Source: an uncultured Lachnospiraceae bacterium (GTDB lineage: Bacteria; Bacillota; Clostridia; Lachnospirales; Lachnospiraceae). Taken from it: DNA of 56,286 bases. Both the position numbers and the translations under genes were made by a program. This document shows, piece after piece, positions 55,691 through 56,286 of this stretch (position 1 is the stretch's first letter; each line of letters begins with the position of its first letter). The stretch lies in the NCBI GenBank assembly GCA_947086895.1, contig CAMUAR010000019.1:1-56286 (forward strand), read 5' to 3'. The notes under the pieces are model-generated. The model did no database searches. It was not told the DNA's origin and saw nothing but the letters and a program-made list of their open reading frames with translations.

Positions 55691-56281
55691 ATGCCAAACA
55701 ATCTTTTTAAACTACGAACTTTAAAGAAACTTATGGCTGGAATACTGACAATATTTTTATGTATGTCAAAAATTCCAGTAGCAGTATTAGCTAATAACAC
55801 TTTACCAGATTATACTGACACAGGAATTAGAATCGTTAAAGATAATGAAGTTGAATTAGTAGAACAACTGATAAATGAAAAATATATTTTATATTCCGAA
55901 CTTTTATCTACAGAAGATGAAAATAAAAAGAACGATTTACAAAAAAGATATACTATAATATGTCAGAAACTGCAAAAACTTGGAGTAAGTGAAGAGCTCC
56001 TTGAGGATATTCCATTAATAAATAATCCTGAATTTGCTCCTTACGCCACTCTTCCTAGTTTTGAAGCACTGGAGCAATTGTTTAAGTTTGATACATTCTA
56101 TCAATACGGCTATGTTGGGTCAACCGTTTACAAATTTTATAATGTACTGGTTCATGATAAAAATGGAAGTAAATTACATAGCACAAAAAAAGACAGTATT
56201 ATTTTATGCGGCTCTTTATCAAATGTAAATCAACGTGAGTTCGATGAGCATACTTATGCAAAAGTCATATTTCCAGTATGA
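55691..56281 (+). CDS. Small secreted protein of unknown function
   Basis: A 196-residue protein. A signal-peptide-like N-terminus (KLMAGILTIFLCMSKIPVAVLA) is followed by a helical charged region (VELVEQLINEKYILYSELLSTEDENKKNDLQKRYTIICQKLQKLG) and a Tyr/Phe-rich C-terminal half (FDTFYQYGYVGSTVYKFYNVLVHDKNGSKLH). No family is recognised. ATG 55691 follows AAAAAGGAGG at a good distance. Base composition is more AT-rich than the carbohydrate locus. It lies downstream of the strong promoter and structured RNA, which may control it. The stop is at 56279-56281, five bases before the window edge. Confidence 0.75.
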   Translation: MPNNLFKLRTLKKLMAGILTIFLCMSKIPVAVLANNTLPDYTDTGIRIVKDNEVELVEQLINEKYILYSELLSTEDENKKNDLQKRYTIICQKLQKLGVSEELLEDIPLINNPEFAPYATLPSFEALEQLFKFDTFYQYGYVGSTVYKFYNVLVHDKNGSKLHSTKKDSIILCGSLSNVNQREFDEHTYAKVIFPV

Positions 56282-56286
56282 ATTGA

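Noticed and set aside
55276..55697. Two overlapping minus-strand open frames of 107 and 135 codons
   Set aside because: They lie antisense to the promoter and structured RNA, have no ribosome binding site, and their translations are Cys/Tyr/Leu-rich with no domain.
1..56286. tRNA, rRNA, tmRNA or SRP RNA genes
   Set aside because: None could be recognised by conserved sequence; the only RNA-like region is 55377-55640, which fits none of them.

Overview
The window reads as one chromosomal stretch of a Gram-positive Clostridia bacterium, most likely Lachnospiraceae. The grounds are an S10-spc-alpha ribosomal protein cluster in Firmicutes order, ECF transporter genes beyond rplQ, lipoprotein and secreted proteins with Firmicutes signal peptides, strong GGAGG ribosome binding sites, and CUT1 sugar transporters without a local ATPase. 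The family name is an inference from gene content; no 16S or tRNA gene is present.

Layout. (1) 1-2903, minus strand: end of an integrative/conjugative-type element: an ArdC/LtrC-like N-terminus running off the left edge, a TnpV-like frame overlapping it, and a parB/parA pair. (2) 3045-7817, minus: a secreted Ig-like protein and the ecfA1-ecfA2-ecfT energising module of ECF vitamin/metal transporters. (3) About 8.3-14.1 kb: an accessory island that separates ecfA1 from rplQ. It holds a decayed Rpn-type nuclease gene, two paralogous secreted proteins on the plus strand and a short-chain dehydrogenase. (4) 14525-31017, minus: S10-spc-alpha superoperon from rpsJ to rplQ with secY, adk, infA, rpmJ, rpsD and rpoA. 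It has a promoter and a roughly 300-nt leader before rpsJ, a terminator after secY, and several long structured gaps. No map gene lies between adk and infA. (5) 31541-33479, minus: an RNA-methyltransferase-like gene and a LacI-family regulator. (6) 33701-53661, minus: a large glycan-use locus. One transcription unit from the promoter at 49038-49066 carries a GH43 lipoprotein, a sugar-binding protein with extra N-terminal domains, two permeases, an NHL/TPR membrane protein, a YIP1-type membrane protein, a DUF5696-type secreted protein, two more permeases and a second binding lipoprotein. A separate upstream unit carries a GH94 phosphorylase and a GH26-like hydrolase. (7) 53946-56281: an APH-fold kinase gene, a tandem repeat, a strong plus-strand promoter with a highly foldable 260-nt transcript, and a small secreted protein gene.

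How it fits together. In region 6, surface enzymes would trim a beta-linked polysaccharide, two CUT1 importers would take up oligosaccharides using an ATPase encoded elsewhere, and the cytoplasmic GH94 enzyme would cleave them with phosphate. The adjacent LacI protein is the obvious candidate regulator. The most novel parts are the DUF5696/YIP1/NHL-TPR trio wedged between the two transporters and the structured RNA region before the last gene.
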